Below, in pieces: positions 54,806-63,656 of a DNA stretch of 64,000 nucleotides (position 1 is its first letter; the number at the start of each line of letters is the position of its first letter). Source of the DNA: Tunturibacter empetritectus. Lineage in GTDB: Bacteria; Acidobacteriota; Terriglobia; Terriglobales; Acidobacteriaceae. The stretch spans positions 1,984,001-2,048,000 of the forward strand of contig NZ_CP132932.1 in the NCBI RefSeq assembly GCF_040358985.1, read 5' to 3'. The position numbers and the translations under genes were made by a program. A model generated the notes under the pieces. The model saw only the letters and a list, made by a program, of their open reading frames with translations. It searched no databases and was not told where the DNA came from.

Positions 54806-55855
54806 ATGGCGAAGATAGACCTCAATCAAGCGCGATCCACCGAAGCTGAACGTCTCGTCTCGGCGGGCAAAGCCGACGACGATGACGCCTTCGAACTCAA
54901 GCTGCGCCCCACGCGCCTCGCCGAGTTTATAGGTCAGGAAAAAGCCAAAGAGCAGTTAGCCATCGCCCTCGAAGCAGCAAAGTCACGCGGCGAAGCCCTC
55001 GACCACGTCCTCCTCTTCGGCCCTCCCGGCCTCGGCAAAACGACTCTAGCCACCATCATCGCGAACGAGCTAGGCGTCGGCTACCAGCAAACCTCAGGCC
55101 CTGCCCTCCAGATCCAGGGCGACCTGACCGCCATCCTCACCAACCTCCGCGAGAAGCAGGTCCTCTTCCTCGATGAGATCCACCGGCTCCAGCCAGTCCT
55201 TGAAGAAAAGCTCTACACCGCGCTGGAGGACTACAAGCTCGACATCATCATCGGCCAGGGCCCCGCCGCTCGCACCCACGTGATGGAGATTCGCCCCTTC
55301 ACCTTCGTGGCCGCCACCACGCGCCCCGGCCTGCTCTCCTCCCCGCTACGCAGCCGCTTCGGAATCCTTCTCCGCTTGGAGTTCTACACCGACGACCAGC
55401 TCCGCTTCGTCGTCGAGCGCTCCGCCGAAGTCCTCGGCGTTCCCATCGACCAGGATGGCGCGGCCGAAATCGCCATGCGCTCCCGGGGCACCCCGCGCAT
55501 AGCCAACCGCCTGCTGCGCCGCGTCCGCGACTACGCCCAGGTTCGCGCTAAAGGCGTCATCGACCGCCCCACGGCGCAAGCTGCTTTGTCACTCCTCGAA
55601 GTAGACGCCCACGGCTTCGACGAACTCGACCGCCGCCTCCTCCGCACCATCATCGAGAAGTACGACGGTGGCCCCGTAGGCCTCAACACCCTGGCCGCTG
55701 CGTTAGCTGAAGAGCAGGACGCGCTCGAAGAGGTCTACGAGCCATTCCTCATCCAGATCGGCTTCCTCGACCGCACCCCAAGAGGCCGAGTTGCAACCCG
55801 CCTTGCCTACGAGCACCTGGGTATAGAGATGCCTCGCAAGCTAAGCCTCTTTTAG
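54806..55855 (+). CDS. ruvB: Holliday junction branch migration DNA helicase RuvB
   Basis: 349 residues. [47 protein letters not shown] includes Walker [31 protein letters not shown] includes Walker B. The sensor and arginine-finger region is [19 protein letters not shown]. The winged-helix C-domain ends [17 protein letters not shown]. It drives branch migration with RuvA, which is not in this window. Its stop codon lies three bases from palindromic element H. Confidence 0.97.
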   Translation: MAKIDLNQARSTEAERLVSAGKADDDDAFELKLRPTRLAEFIGQEKAKEQLAIALEAAKSRGEALDHVLLFGPPGLGKTTLATIIANELGVGYQQTSGPALQIQGDLTAILTNLREKQVLFLDEIHRLQPVLEEKLYTALEDYKLDIIIGQGPAARTHVMEIRPFTFVAATTRPGLLSSPLRSRFGILLRLEFYTDDQLRFVVERSAEVLGVPIDQDGAAEIAMRSRGTPRIANRLLRRVRDYAQVRAKGVIDRPTAQAALSLLEVDAHGFDELDRRLLRTIIEKYDGGPVGLNTLAAALAEEQDALEEVYEPFLIQIGFLDRTPRGRVATRLAYEHLGIEMPRKLSLF

Positions 55856-55857
55856 CC

Positions 55858-55953
55858 CCGACCAACGGGAGGACGTAGGCACCGAACCGACCAAGACCGG
55901 TACACAAGTCACGAAGTGACCGCCCTCCGCGTAGGAGGCCCGTCCGGCAGGAC
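55858..55953. repeat. half-length palindromic element, copy H
   Basis: 96 bp corresponding to the right half only: CGACCAACGGGAGG, CCGGTACACAAGTCACGAAGTGACCG, and the terminal CCCGTCCGGCAGGAC. The left half is absent. It begins immediately behind the ruvB stop. Confidence 0.88.
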
Positions 55954-56014
55954 AGCTTCATTAGCACTTCAAAAATAAAGTTGAAAAACGTGGCATATTT
56001 TTCGTCGCCAAATC

Positions 56015-56125
56015 TGTGGTGTTTCCAGCCACACATTCACCACGATCTACACCACGTTTCACCATCCAAAACACCACGTTACGACACCACAATTTTGCAA
56101 AAACCCCTGCAAACCACCACAACAG
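56015..56125. repeat. CCAC-rich low-complexity stretch
   Basis: ACCAC recurs many times (CACCACG, ACACCACGTTT, ACACCACGTTA, GACACCACAA, AACCACCACAAC) in about 110 bases between ruvB and the GDPD stop. No reading frame is supported on either strand. Confidence 0.5.
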
Positions 56126-56153
56126 AAAAAACTCCGCCAACAGAACCGGAAAA

Positions 56154-57344
56154 TTACTGCCGCAAGGTAGCCGGAGCGAACTCCGTGCTGAGCATCTTCG
56201 GCGGTCCAGTCAGGTAGTAGGTGGGAATCTTCGGGAACTGCTCCTCCACCAGAATCAGCGTTCGGAAATCAAAGCTCTGCACCTCGGCTCGCGACTCCAT
56301 GTGATTGCGAACAATCGCACCGCACAGCGCAGTCACAAAGGTCTGCGGGTCGAAGGTGTGATTGGTCTTAGGCTCGGTATGCTCTGGCAGCGGAGGAAGC
56401 GGCTGACCAGCCGGATCTTCAGGAAACGGAGTGATCTTCGTCTCGAGATTGAACCGGACGGTGCGAGCGTTGGCTGCGCGGGCGGCGGCATCGGGATGAG
56501 ATTTACCTGCGCCTTTGCTGTAGTAGTCCACGTAGAAGCGTGTGAAGCGAAAGAGCTGCTCGGCGTAGGTTGGAACGTAGGGGCTGATAAGGTGCTCGTG
56601 CTTTGCAAATGCCACCGCAACAGGAGACAGCGCAAGATCGTTCTGCTGGTCGTCGAACTTGGCGTTTCCGAAGGCCGGACCGTGGTGAAGCTTGTCGCAG
56701 ATGAAGGTGCTCTGAGCTTCTGCCAGCGAGATATCGCGGGTGTAGATGCGCTCTTCGCGGGTATACGGTTTGCCGTCCACGCGGCGGCAGGACTCCGGGT
56801 TCAGGAACTGATCGTGCCATATCAGGGAGACGTGATCGCTGGTGACGCCGGTGTCGGTTTCGAGTTCGGTGGCAAGATGGTCGAGGCCGGATTCGAAGGA
56901 TGGGAGTGTGTTTTCCGGGCGCAGACCGCGGCCTCCGCGATGGGCCGAGACGACAAAGGTCTTGAAGTATTCCGCTTCTTCAGGGTGAGCGGCCTTTTGC
57001 TCGGCAACGACCTGCTGCAGGATGTTGGGATAGTCGGAGATGATGCCGTCGACGCGAAGATCAATCAGAGCGCGCATCTTTGCCGGATCGTTCGTGGTCC
57101 ATGGAATAACTCTGAAGCCGGCCTTATGCAGCTCGGCAACGTTCACAGGGGGATTGGCGCCCAGCAGAGTTGCGTCGACGGGAGAGAGCACCGGAGTCTG
57201 GGCGTTATGCGCCTTAGCGTGCTTGTCGGCTGCGGTCATGAGTCCAACGAAGGGATTTTGCATAGGAGCCTGCTGGGCGGTAAGGGTCGCGGTGGTGAGA
57301 AGGAGACTTGCGGCGGATAAAACCGTTCGTGTGGAGGTTAACAT
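56154..57344 (-). CDS. glycerophosphodiester phosphodiesterase-like protein, apparently circularly permuted
   Basis: 396 residues with signal peptide (LSAASLLLTTATLTAQ). Active-site motifs are present: SAHRGGRGLRPENTLPSF with His135, Arg136 and Glu144; ELETDTGV (Glu, Asp164); and LIWHDQFLNP (His177). RFNLETKIT and VQSFDFRTL follow. The motif that normally ends the family, VIPWTTNDPAKMRALIDLRVDGIISDYP, lies here at residues 79-106, before the active site, and the C-terminus ends soon after IPTYYLTG. This order suggests circular permutation of the TIM barrel. It would hydrolyse glycerophosphodiesters outside the cytoplasm. Confidence 0.85.
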   Translation of the reverse strand: MLTSTRTVLSAASLLLTTATLTAQQAPMQNPFVGLMTAADKHAKAHNAQTPVLSPVDATLLGANPPVNVAELHKAGFRVIPWTTNDPAKMRALIDLRVDGIISDYPNILQQVVAEQKAAHPEEAEYFKTFVVSAHRGGRGLRPENTLPSFESGLDHLATELETDTGVTSDHVSLIWHDQFLNPESCRRVDGKPYTREERIYTRDISLAEAQSTFICDKLHHGPAFGNAKFDDQQNDLALSPVAVAFAKHEHLISPYVPTYAEQLFRFTRFYVDYYSKGAGKSHPDAAARAANARTVRFNLETKITPFPEDPAGQPLPPLPEHTEPKTNHTFDPQTFVTALCGAIVRNHMESRAEVQSFDFRTLILVEEQFPKIPTYYLTGPPKMLSTEFAPATLRQ

Positions 57345-57401
57345 GAGGGCCCATGATAGTGGGTTGAAGTTGCTTTGGTGTGAACGCGAAGGGTTGGAGG
57401 A

Positions 57402-57803
57402 TCACATTTCGCGGTCCCACAATGACCAACTTATGAGATGAACTCTCCATGTGCCGATCCGACTTCGCAGTATCCACAGATGGCTTCCGAGGAGTTGTCT
57501 CGGAGCGGGGTCTTCCGTGGAGGAGAAGATGGTTTTGTAGCTTGCTGTCAGGTAAGCGATCTCGTTGGACCCTCGGATGCAACGGTCGGTGATTTCGATG
57601 GAGTGGATCTTTGTCCCCGCGGGCGTCATCTTCGCTGCGACTGCGGGGCGTCCGAGCACGGGCTGGGCGTCAGGCGGCCACAGTTCGATGTCATCGGCGC
57701 ATAGTGCCATCAAGCTGTGATCTTCTCCGGCGACTTCGTGCGCGATCCAGTCAGAATGGATTCGCTCAATCTCTCGGATGGCGTAGTTTGTGAGTTTGCC
57801 CAT
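57402..57803 (-). CDS. SnoaL/NTF2-like protein (DUF4440-type)
   Basis: 133 residues from the ATG at 57803 (MGKLTNYAIREIE); the upstream open frame is antisense-like and unconserved. The pattern IREIERIHSDWIAHEVAGEDHSLMALCADDIELWPPDAQPVLGR matches the cone-fold SnoaL family. Strands follow (IHSIEITDRCIRGSNEIAYLTASYKTIF), and the end is SHLWILRSRIGTWRVHLISWSLW. No reaction is assigned. It lies 44 bp downstream of ruvX on the same strand. Confidence 0.78.
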   Translation of the reverse strand: MGKLTNYAIREIERIHSDWIAHEVAGEDHSLMALCADDIELWPPDAQPVLGRPAVAAKMTPAGTKIHSIEITDRCIRGSNEIAYLTASYKTIFSSTEDPAPRQLLGSHLWILRSRIGTWRVHLISWSLWDREM

Positions 57804-57847
57804 ATGCCGAACAGGGATAGCAGATGCGGTTCTCGCGGTGCAAGGCG

Positions 57848-58342
57848 TTATTTGCCTTCTCGAGCGTCTCGATCGCTTACGTCTCCGAGGTCGCTTTGCT
57901 CCAGCGCAGCCTTCGCTTCGGCCTGTACTGTGGCCTCCATCCAACCTTGCAGGATGACGACTGCTGCGACCTGATCGATGACATACTTGCGCTCGCGGCG
58001 GCGGTGTCCGGCTTCGTTGAGAATCTCGTGTGCTGCGACCGAGCTGAGGCGTTCATCCCAGAGCTGCACGGGAAGGCCGGAGCGCTTTTCGAGCTCTTCG
58101 GCGAACTCATGCACCTTCGCGGCCCAGGGACTTACCTCGCCTGACATATGCAGCGGGTTACCGACCACAATCTTGACTACTTCATGCTTGCGAATCAGGC
58201 GTAGCAGGCTGCGCAGATCCTCGCCGCGGGTCTTGCGCCACAGCGTTAACAGAGGCTGCGCCGTGTATCCGAGCGGGTCAGAGAGCGCGACGCCCACACG
58301 AATCTTTCCCACGTCCAACGCCATCACGCGGCCGGTCGTCAT
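57848..58342 (-). CDS. ruvX: Holliday junction resolvase-like / pre-16S rRNA nuclease RuvX
   Basis: 164 residues. The RNase-H-fold signature MALDVGKIRVGVALSDPLGYTAQPLLTL carries the first catalytic Asp. VVKIVVGNPLHMSGEVS, VQLWDERLSSVAA with the Glu, and YVIDQVAAVVILQGWME complete the motif set. It processes the 5' end of 16S rRNA in E. coli. Neighbouring murQ (68 bp upstream) and the SnoaL-like gene may share its transcript. Confidence 0.95.
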   Translation of the reverse strand: MTTGRVMALDVGKIRVGVALSDPLGYTAQPLLTLWRKTRGEDLRSLLRLIRKHEVVKIVVGNPLHMSGEVSPWAAKVHEFAEELEKRSGLPVQLWDERLSSVAAHEILNEAGHRRRERKYVIDQVAAVVILQGWMEATVQAEAKAALEQSDLGDVSDRDAREGK

Positions 58343-58410
58343 ACGCTCAGTCTACCGCTGCTTCATGGGAGACCTGGTGCGGAGACCCTGGTGCGGGTTA
58401 AGGTTCGAAT

Positions 58411-59307
58411 TCAGGGCTTCCGATTCAGGAGCGCGGCGAGATTGCCGTGGTGGGCTTTCAGCTTTGCTTCTGCGGTGGGGCGGTCGATGGAGAGCTTCTG
58501 CATCACGATGGCGGTCTTCACGGTGCCTCCATCGGTAAGCAGTTTTGCGGCGGCGGGCTGGTCGATGCCGGTGGCGGCCATGAGGATGCGCTGGGCGCGG
58601 TCGACGAGTTTGATATTGGTGGTCTGCATGTTGACCATAAGGTTGCCGTAGACGGCTCCCGTCCTGATCATGACGCCGGTGGAGATCATGTTGAGGATCA
58701 GCTTGGTGGCGGTGCCGGCCTTCATGCGCGTGCTGCCGGTCAGGATCTCGGGTCCGGTGATGGGAGCGATGGAGATCTCCGCAACTTCGGCCATCGCGGA
58801 GTTGGGGACGCAGGTGAGGGAGATGGTGAGTGCGCCTAGTTGGCGAGCGTGCGTGAGGGCTCCGAGGACGTAAGGAGTGCGTCCGCTGGCGGCGATGCCG
58901 AGGACAGTGTCGTTGGCGGTGAGTGAGTGAGCTGCGAGGTTTGCGGCTCCCTGTTCCGGGGAGTCTTCGGATTGTTCGCTGGAGTTGCGGAGGGCGCTGT
59001 CGCCACCGGCGATGATGCCCTGAATGAGGGTTGGTGGAACCGAGAAGGTTGGAGGACACTCACTGGCGTCAAGTACGCCGAGACGGCCGCTGGTGCCTGC
59101 GCCGATGTAGAAGAGGCGGCCGCCTTCCGCGAAGCGCTTTGCGATGGCGTCGATGGCTTTAGCGACTTCGGGAAGGACGGCGGCTACGGCGGCGGCGACC
59201 TTGGCGTCCTCTGCGTTGATGAGGCGAAGCATGTCCAGAGTGGGGAGTTCGTCGATGTGTTCGGTGAAGGGGTTGCGGGCTTCGGTGGCGAGGTTGGCGA
59301 GATTCAT
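58411..59307 (-). CDS. murQ: N-acetylmuramic acid 6-phosphate etherase
   Basis: 298 residues from the ATG at 59307 (MNLANLATEARNP), with GGAG seven bases upstream; an ATG 12 bases earlier lacks one. The SIS domain has GRLFYIGAGTSGRLGVLDASECPPTF, whose Glu is the catalytic acid/base. TPYVLGALTHARQLGALTISLTC and EILTGSTRMKAGTATKLILNMIST are family signatures. It removes lactate from MurNAc-6-phosphate during wall recycling in the cytoplasm. No amgK or murP homolog is seen next to it. Confidence 0.96.
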   Translation of the reverse strand: MNLANLATEARNPFTEHIDELPTLDMLRLINAEDAKVAAAVAAVLPEVAKAIDAIAKRFAEGGRLFYIGAGTSGRLGVLDASECPPTFSVPPTLIQGIIAGGDSALRNSSEQSEDSPEQGAANLAAHSLTANDTVLGIAASGRTPYVLGALTHARQLGALTISLTCVPNSAMAEVAEISIAPITGPEILTGSTRMKAGTATKLILNMISTGVMIRTGAVYGNLMVNMQTTNIKLVDRAQRILMAATGIDQPAAAKLLTDGGTVKTAIVMQKLSIDRPTAEAKLKAHHGNLAALLNRKP

Positions 59308-59456
59308 GGGTGACTCCATGATGGAGGAAGAGGCGGCATCGCGCTAGGGTTGAATCACGACGTGGCACCTCGCCGTCTTTGTGGCTCCCGGCCGGCGACG
59401 ATTCCGGTTGCTTTAGACTGCGGCGTAAAATCTGTGCCGAAGACGAAGGAGGAGAT

Positions 59457-60077
59457 ATGCCGAAGCGAGAGTTTTTAGCTCTAGTGGCGTGCCTGTTGAT
59501 GGCGACCGTAGCAGGTGCGAAGAACAAGGCTGAGAAAAATGTGCCGGATTACATTCTCCGAGCGAAGACCGTAAATGTGATGGTGGATCCTGGAGCGGGT
59601 ATCGATCTGAAGGATCCGCGAGCCAATCAAGTGGCGCAGAAGGATGTTGAGACGGCGCTGTTGAACTGGGGAAGGTTTCAGCCTGTGATCTTCACCCAAA
59701 ACGTGGATCTGATTATCGTGATTTGCAAAGGGCACAAGCAGGTTGTGGATACGACGATCAGTGATCCTCGCCAGAATAATCGGGCGGGTGTGATTGACCC
59801 GACGGCGAATGGTGTGTCGGTTGGGGCGCAGCATGGGAACGGGGCGGGAATGCCGGATGCAAGCTCGCATGAGCCGACACATCCTCAGACGGAGATTGGG
59901 ACGACGGAGGACACTTTTTTTGTGTACAACGGCGATGCCGAGAGGCCTCTCGAGGGCCCGGTGGGATGGAGCTATGTCGCGAAGGATGGACTTCGTTCGC
60001 ATAATGTTCCTGCTGTGGAGGAGTTCAGGAAGGCGTTGGCTGCGGCAGACAAGGCTGCGGCTGCGAAGCATCCCTAG
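59457..60077 (+). CDS. small secreted protein of unknown function, acidobacterial type
   Basis: The ATG at 59457 follows GGAGGAGAT, giving 206 residues. The signal peptide ends LLMATVAGA. The body contains AKTVNVMVDPGAGIDLKDPRANQVAQKDVETALLNWGRF, an alpha/beta stretch, then DLIIVICKGH and VDTTISDPRQNNRAG. A C-terminal FRKALAAADKAAAAKHP helix ends it. I recognise no fold with certainty. Similar secreted proteins seem common in Acidobacteriota. The next gene starts about 100 bp later on the same strand. Confidence 0.7.
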   Translation: MPKREFLALVACLLMATVAGAKNKAEKNVPDYILRAKTVNVMVDPGAGIDLKDPRANQVAQKDVETALLNWGRFQPVIFTQNVDLIIVICKGHKQVVDTTISDPRQNNRAGVIDPTANGVSVGAQHGNGAGMPDASSHEPTHPQTEIGTTEDTFFVYNGDAERPLEGPVGWSYVAKDGLRSHNVPAVEEFRKALAAADKAAAAKHP

Positions 60078-60179
60078 TTCGCATGGTTTTCTCTAACTTT
60101 CGAAGTGTTTGGGTGGATCGGAGGTTCGAAACCCGTAAAATAGAAGAGATACGCAAAACGCAAAGGACGACCGAGGCAG

Positions 60180-61112
60180 ATGGCAATGGGAACGCAAGAG
60201 ATTTTGGCTGGACAGGTTGAAGTGGCGGCGAAGGCGGCTGGGCTGGTTGTGGTTTCGAGCGCGACAGGACAGGATTTTTCAGGGAACCCGACGACGCGGT
60301 TCATGCTGGCACTGGCTGCGGACCACTCGAAGACTCAAGTGCTTGAACTGAGCGACAAGTTCGATTTCAGCCGGGCGGATATGCTGGCCGAGGTTGGGGT
60401 TTATCTGGGGGAGACGGCGAAGCGGCTGAAGAATCCGCAGCAGGATTATTATCTGACGCTGCATGGGCTGCCGCTGAGCTTTGAGAAGTTTACGTGGCCG
60501 TTCCACGCGTCGACCTCGGGTGCGGATACGTTCCTGGTGCATGGCGAAGTCCATCTGCAGGATGGCGAGGGAAGCCCGCTGCATGCGAAGGTGGCGGCGT
60601 CGATGACGGTGACGTTTGCGGAGATCGTGAAGGCTCCGGAGCAGCCGTTTGCTGAGGGATTTATCTATAACGCGGTGCGAAAGACGATGGATCAGGGGCA
60701 GCTGGAGCTGGTGAAGAGCGGGAATCGGCAGCCTGTGCCGGTGACGACGCGGTTCTATAGCCCGTGGAAGAAGCGATTCAACTTCAACGACACGACCGAG
60801 GGGCAGCGGCAGGAGTATCTGGCTGCGAAGGTGTTCTGGCTGTCGGGCGTGCTGGGCGGCGGACAGCCGGTGTGGCTGCTGGATCCTCGGGACGCGCAGT
60901 ATTTGAACACGACTGTGGAGGAGCTGAAGAAGACCGCGGCGGCACTTGCGGGCGAAGGTCTGATTCACCTGGCGGCGGATACCGAGTATGCCACGCCCAC
61001 CGAGGCTTTGATGGGACATCGTGCGCAGTATGCTGCTGAACTTGCGCATGCGCTGGCCTTCATCAAACCTACGTTCAATGAGGATATGCGCGGCGGCCAT
61101 ACCAATATGTAG
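60180..61112 (+). CDS. conserved protein of unknown function (310 residues)
   Basis: No signal peptide is visible. The N-terminal 140 residues form a beta-rich region (VEVAAKAAGLVVVSSATGQDFSGNPTTRFMLALAADHSKTQVLELS). The C-terminal half has FYSPWKKRFNFNDTTEGQRQEYLAAKVFWLSGVLGGGQPVWLLDPRDAQYL. This ends in a coiled region and THRAQ-type helices (EALMGHRAQYAAELAHALAF). I do not recognise a family. It is probably cytoplasmic. Codon use is like its neighbours. Confidence 0.6.
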   Translation: MAMGTQEILAGQVEVAAKAAGLVVVSSATGQDFSGNPTTRFMLALAADHSKTQVLELSDKFDFSRADMLAEVGVYLGETAKRLKNPQQDYYLTLHGLPLSFEKFTWPFHASTSGADTFLVHGEVHLQDGEGSPLHAKVAASMTVTFAEIVKAPEQPFAEGFIYNAVRKTMDQGQLELVKSGNRQPVPVTTRFYSPWKKRFNFNDTTEGQRQEYLAAKVFWLSGVLGGGQPVWLLDPRDAQYLNTTVEELKKTAAALAGEGLIHLAADTEYATPTEALMGHRAQYAAELAHALAFIKPTFNEDMRGGHTNM

Positions 61113-61251
61113 CTGAAGAATGTGGGTTCAACTACCCTGCATTTTGAGAGGTAACGCAACGGTTCTCTGTGAATTTGCCAGTAATTGCCGGGTTATGATA
61201 AGTTCCGTCTGGCCTTCCGGTGCATCTACTGACTGGAAGGAAAGAGGAAAC

Positions 61252-61584
61252 ATGATGAAGAACCTAACTCGAATGGCAACACCACTGATTGCAGTGGTAC
61301 TTATGAGCGGTGCAACACTTTTCGCACACGCTCAGGCAAACCAGGCACCCACCACCGAGAGCCGCAGCTGGAATACGCCTCCTGCAGGTACTGAGCAGGC
61401 GCAGTCAGCCTACCGCGACGGAGTTGAGGCGGCTCAGTTGGACATGACCGCAAAACGCAAGATCGACGCGAAGGCGTCTCACCTGTACGTTCATCCTCCG
61501 GTCAAGGGAGCGGCGCGTGATGAGTACCGCTCGAACTTTACCGCTGGATATGAGGCTGCGGTGAAGCACAACTCAGGCGTTTAG
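61252..61584 (+). CDS. small secreted protein of unknown function
   Basis: 110 residues from the ATG at 61252 (MMKNLTRMATPLIAV), preceded by AAGAGGAAA. The signal peptide ends TLFAHAQ. The mature part has two repeated-looking helices (QSAYRDGVEAAQLDMTAKRKIDAKASHLYVHPPV and RDEYRSNFTAGYEAAVKH), with a Tyr-Arg-x-x-x-x-Gly pattern in each. A hairpin terminator follows the gene. Confidence 0.75.
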   Translation: MMKNLTRMATPLIAVVLMSGATLFAHAQANQAPTTESRSWNTPPAGTEQAQSAYRDGVEAAQLDMTAKRKIDAKASHLYVHPPVKGAARDEYRSNFTAGYEAAVKHNSGV

Positions 61585-61621
61585 TCGCCGCGGTAAAACT
61601 CTGCGAGGTCAAGAAACGAGA

Positions 61622-61646
61622 GGGCTCCTTAGGGGGCCTTTTCTTC
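61622..61646 (+). terminator. rho-independent terminator
   Basis: GGCTCC pairs with GGGGCC (one G-T pair) around TTAG, followed by TTTTCTTCT. It lies 38 bases after the stop of the gene at 61252. Confidence 0.75.
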
Positions 61647-61761
61647 TGCGTTGCGCGAGGGATGCGCTCCGCTGATTTTTCTCCAGCTAAACTCTTATAA
61701 GGGCGACAAAAAAGATCCTTCATTCATTCAGGACGTTTGGTTAGGACGCCTCGCCATACGC

Positions 61762-63555
61762 ATGTCCGACAACTTCGCACAAACCGTCAAGCAACAGGCC
61801 GACATCGTCCGCATCATTGGGGACTACCTCAAGCTGCGCAAATCCGGCGCCCAGAACTATACCGGCCTGTGCCCGTTTCACAAGGAAAAGACGGGATCTT
61901 TCTCGGTCAACGCCGTCCACGGCTACTTCTACTGTTTTGGCTGCCACGAAAAAGGTGATGTCTTCACCTTTGTGATGAAGCTGGAAAACATTAGCTTTCC
62001 GGAGGCTATTCGCGTGGTGGCCACCAAATGCGGCATTCCTCTCCCCAAACGCGAGTTCAGCTCCCCCGAGGAGGCCCGCGAAGCCGGTATTCGCCGCCAG
62101 CTTGTGGATATTCACGAGGCCGCGACGCAGTACTTTGAAGCAGCTCTCAAAGCTCCGGAAGCCGCACGTGCTCGCGAGTACTTGACTGGACGCGGCGTTA
62201 CGGCTGAGACCATCGCAAAGTTCCGCATCGGCTTTGCCCCCGACGACTTCAACCACATGCGCAACGCTCTGAAGCCGCACTTCAGTGAAGAGGTGATGCA
62301 AGCCAGTGGCCTGTTCAAGTCGAAGGAGCAGGCCGACGGTAGCCAGGGACAACTCTACGCGGGCTTCCGCAAACGAGTCATGTTCCCCATCGCCAACGAA
62401 CAAGGCAAGACCATCGCCTTCACCGCGCGCGCCCTTGACGCCCAGGACGAAAAGGGCCGCGACATCGCAAAGTACGTGAACTCTCCAGAGACCGCGCTCT
62501 ACAGCAAAGGCCAGGTCCTGTTCAACCTTGACAAAGCCAAGGCGGAGATCCGGAGCCTCGGCTTCGCGCTGCTCGTGGAAGGCCAGATGGACTGTATCTC
62601 CGTCTACATGGCGGGCATCAAGGGCGTTCTTGCGACCTCCGGTACCGCCTTCACAGAAATGCAAATTCGTTTGCTCAGCCGATTTACCAAACGCGTCATT
62701 GTTAACTTCGACCCTGACACGGCCGGTACCGCGGCCACGGAGAAGTCCATCGCGCTGCTCACCGAAGAAGACTTCGAGGTAAAGGTCGTCACCCTGGAAG
62801 GAGGCCTCGATCCGGACCGCTACATTCGCGAACATGGCATCCAGCAGTACATGGCGGCCCTGCGCAGTGCGAAGCGCCACTCGGACTACCTGATCGACCG
62901 AGCACGCGAACAGTTTCCCGGGCGAACCTCCGATGCCAAGGTGAAGGCTCTCAACTTCCTCCTTCCTCACATCCGCCGGATGCCGAATCGCATTCAGCGG
63001 GACGAGTTCGCCGCGGATGCTGCGCAAAAACTCTTTATCGACTCTGCGATTCTGCGCCAGGAGCTCAAACAGGCTGCAGCACAACGCGTCGAAAGCGTTC
63101 GCTCCCATGCCCACGACCCCGCAAGCGAGACCGAGCGAGTGCTTCTCCGCGCGCTCGTTCTTCCCGAAGGTGACCCGGCTCGTACTCTAGCCGCCGAACA
63201 GCTCACCCAACATCCTGAGTGGTACGAGAGTCTTCCGTCGGCTGCGTTACTGGAGTCTCTTGCCAACGCTCCAGTTCCCTCTAACCCTCTCGACGCTGCT
63301 CCTGATGAACCCAGCCGCATTCTTCTGGCTCGCACTCTTCAGGACACAGAAGACTCTGATAGCGCCCCCGCCAACGCGCAATCCATGACGGAGCGCGTAG
63401 AAAACACGCTCGAAACGCTCAAATATCGTCAGCTCGAACGCCATCAGCGCGAGCTCCGAAGTTTGATTGCCGAAGCCGACCGCCGAGGCGACCATGAAAT
63501 GCTGGCCAACCTGACTGCGGAGAAGATTCAGATAGACCGAAGGCTGAAAGAGTAG
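61762..63555 (+). CDS. dnaG: DNA primase
   Basis: 597 residues from the ATG at 61762 (MSDNFAQTVKQQ), chosen because the upstream frame is unconserved. The CHC2 zinc ribbon has Cys37, His40, Cys58 and Cys61. The N-terminal catalytic region has FHKEKTGSFSV and YVNSPETALYSKGQVLFNL. The TOPRIM domain carries Glu273 in LLVEGQMD and Asp317/Asp319 in NFDPDTAG. The C-terminal helicase-binding part (about 440-597) is helical and less conserved. It makes RNA primers at the replication fork. No rpoD is seen within this window to complete the usual rpsU-dnaG-rpoD pattern. Confidence 0.96.
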   Translation: MSDNFAQTVKQQADIVRIIGDYLKLRKSGAQNYTGLCPFHKEKTGSFSVNAVHGYFYCFGCHEKGDVFTFVMKLENISFPEAIRVVATKCGIPLPKREFSSPEEAREAGIRRQLVDIHEAATQYFEAALKAPEAARAREYLTGRGVTAETIAKFRIGFAPDDFNHMRNALKPHFSEEVMQASGLFKSKEQADGSQGQLYAGFRKRVMFPIANEQGKTIAFTARALDAQDEKGRDIAKYVNSPETALYSKGQVLFNLDKAKAEIRSLGFALLVEGQMDCISVYMAGIKGVLATSGTAFTEMQIRLLSRFTKRVIVNFDPDTAGTAATEKSIALLTEEDFEVKVVTLEGGLDPDRYIREHGIQQYMAALRSAKRHSDYLIDRAREQFPGRTSDAKVKALNFLLPHIRRMPNRIQRDEFAADAAQKLFIDSAILRQELKQAAAQRVESVRSHAHDPASETERVLLRALVLPEGDPARTLAAEQLTQHPEWYESLPSAALLESLANAPVPSNPLDAAPDEPSRILLARTLQDTEDSDSAPANAQSMTERVENTLETLKYRQLERHQRELRSLIAEADRRGDHEMLANLTAEKIQIDRRLKE

Positions 63556-63656
63556 TAACTCATCTTCATCTCTTCATCATTTCTCAGGAACATCCTTCCG
63601 AGCAGCGGGTTAGAAGAAAGTAGACTTGTCCTGTATCTAGAAAACAAATCTCAATT

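Noticed and set aside
56016..57320. Plus-strand open frame of about 434 codons opposite the GDPD gene
   Set aside because: No domain is recognisable. The minus-strand frame has a signal peptide and GDPD active-site motifs.
61741..63114. Minus-strand open frame of about 457 codons opposite dnaG
   Set aside because: dnaG on the plus strand has the full zinc ribbon and TOPRIM motifs; the antisense translation shows no domain.
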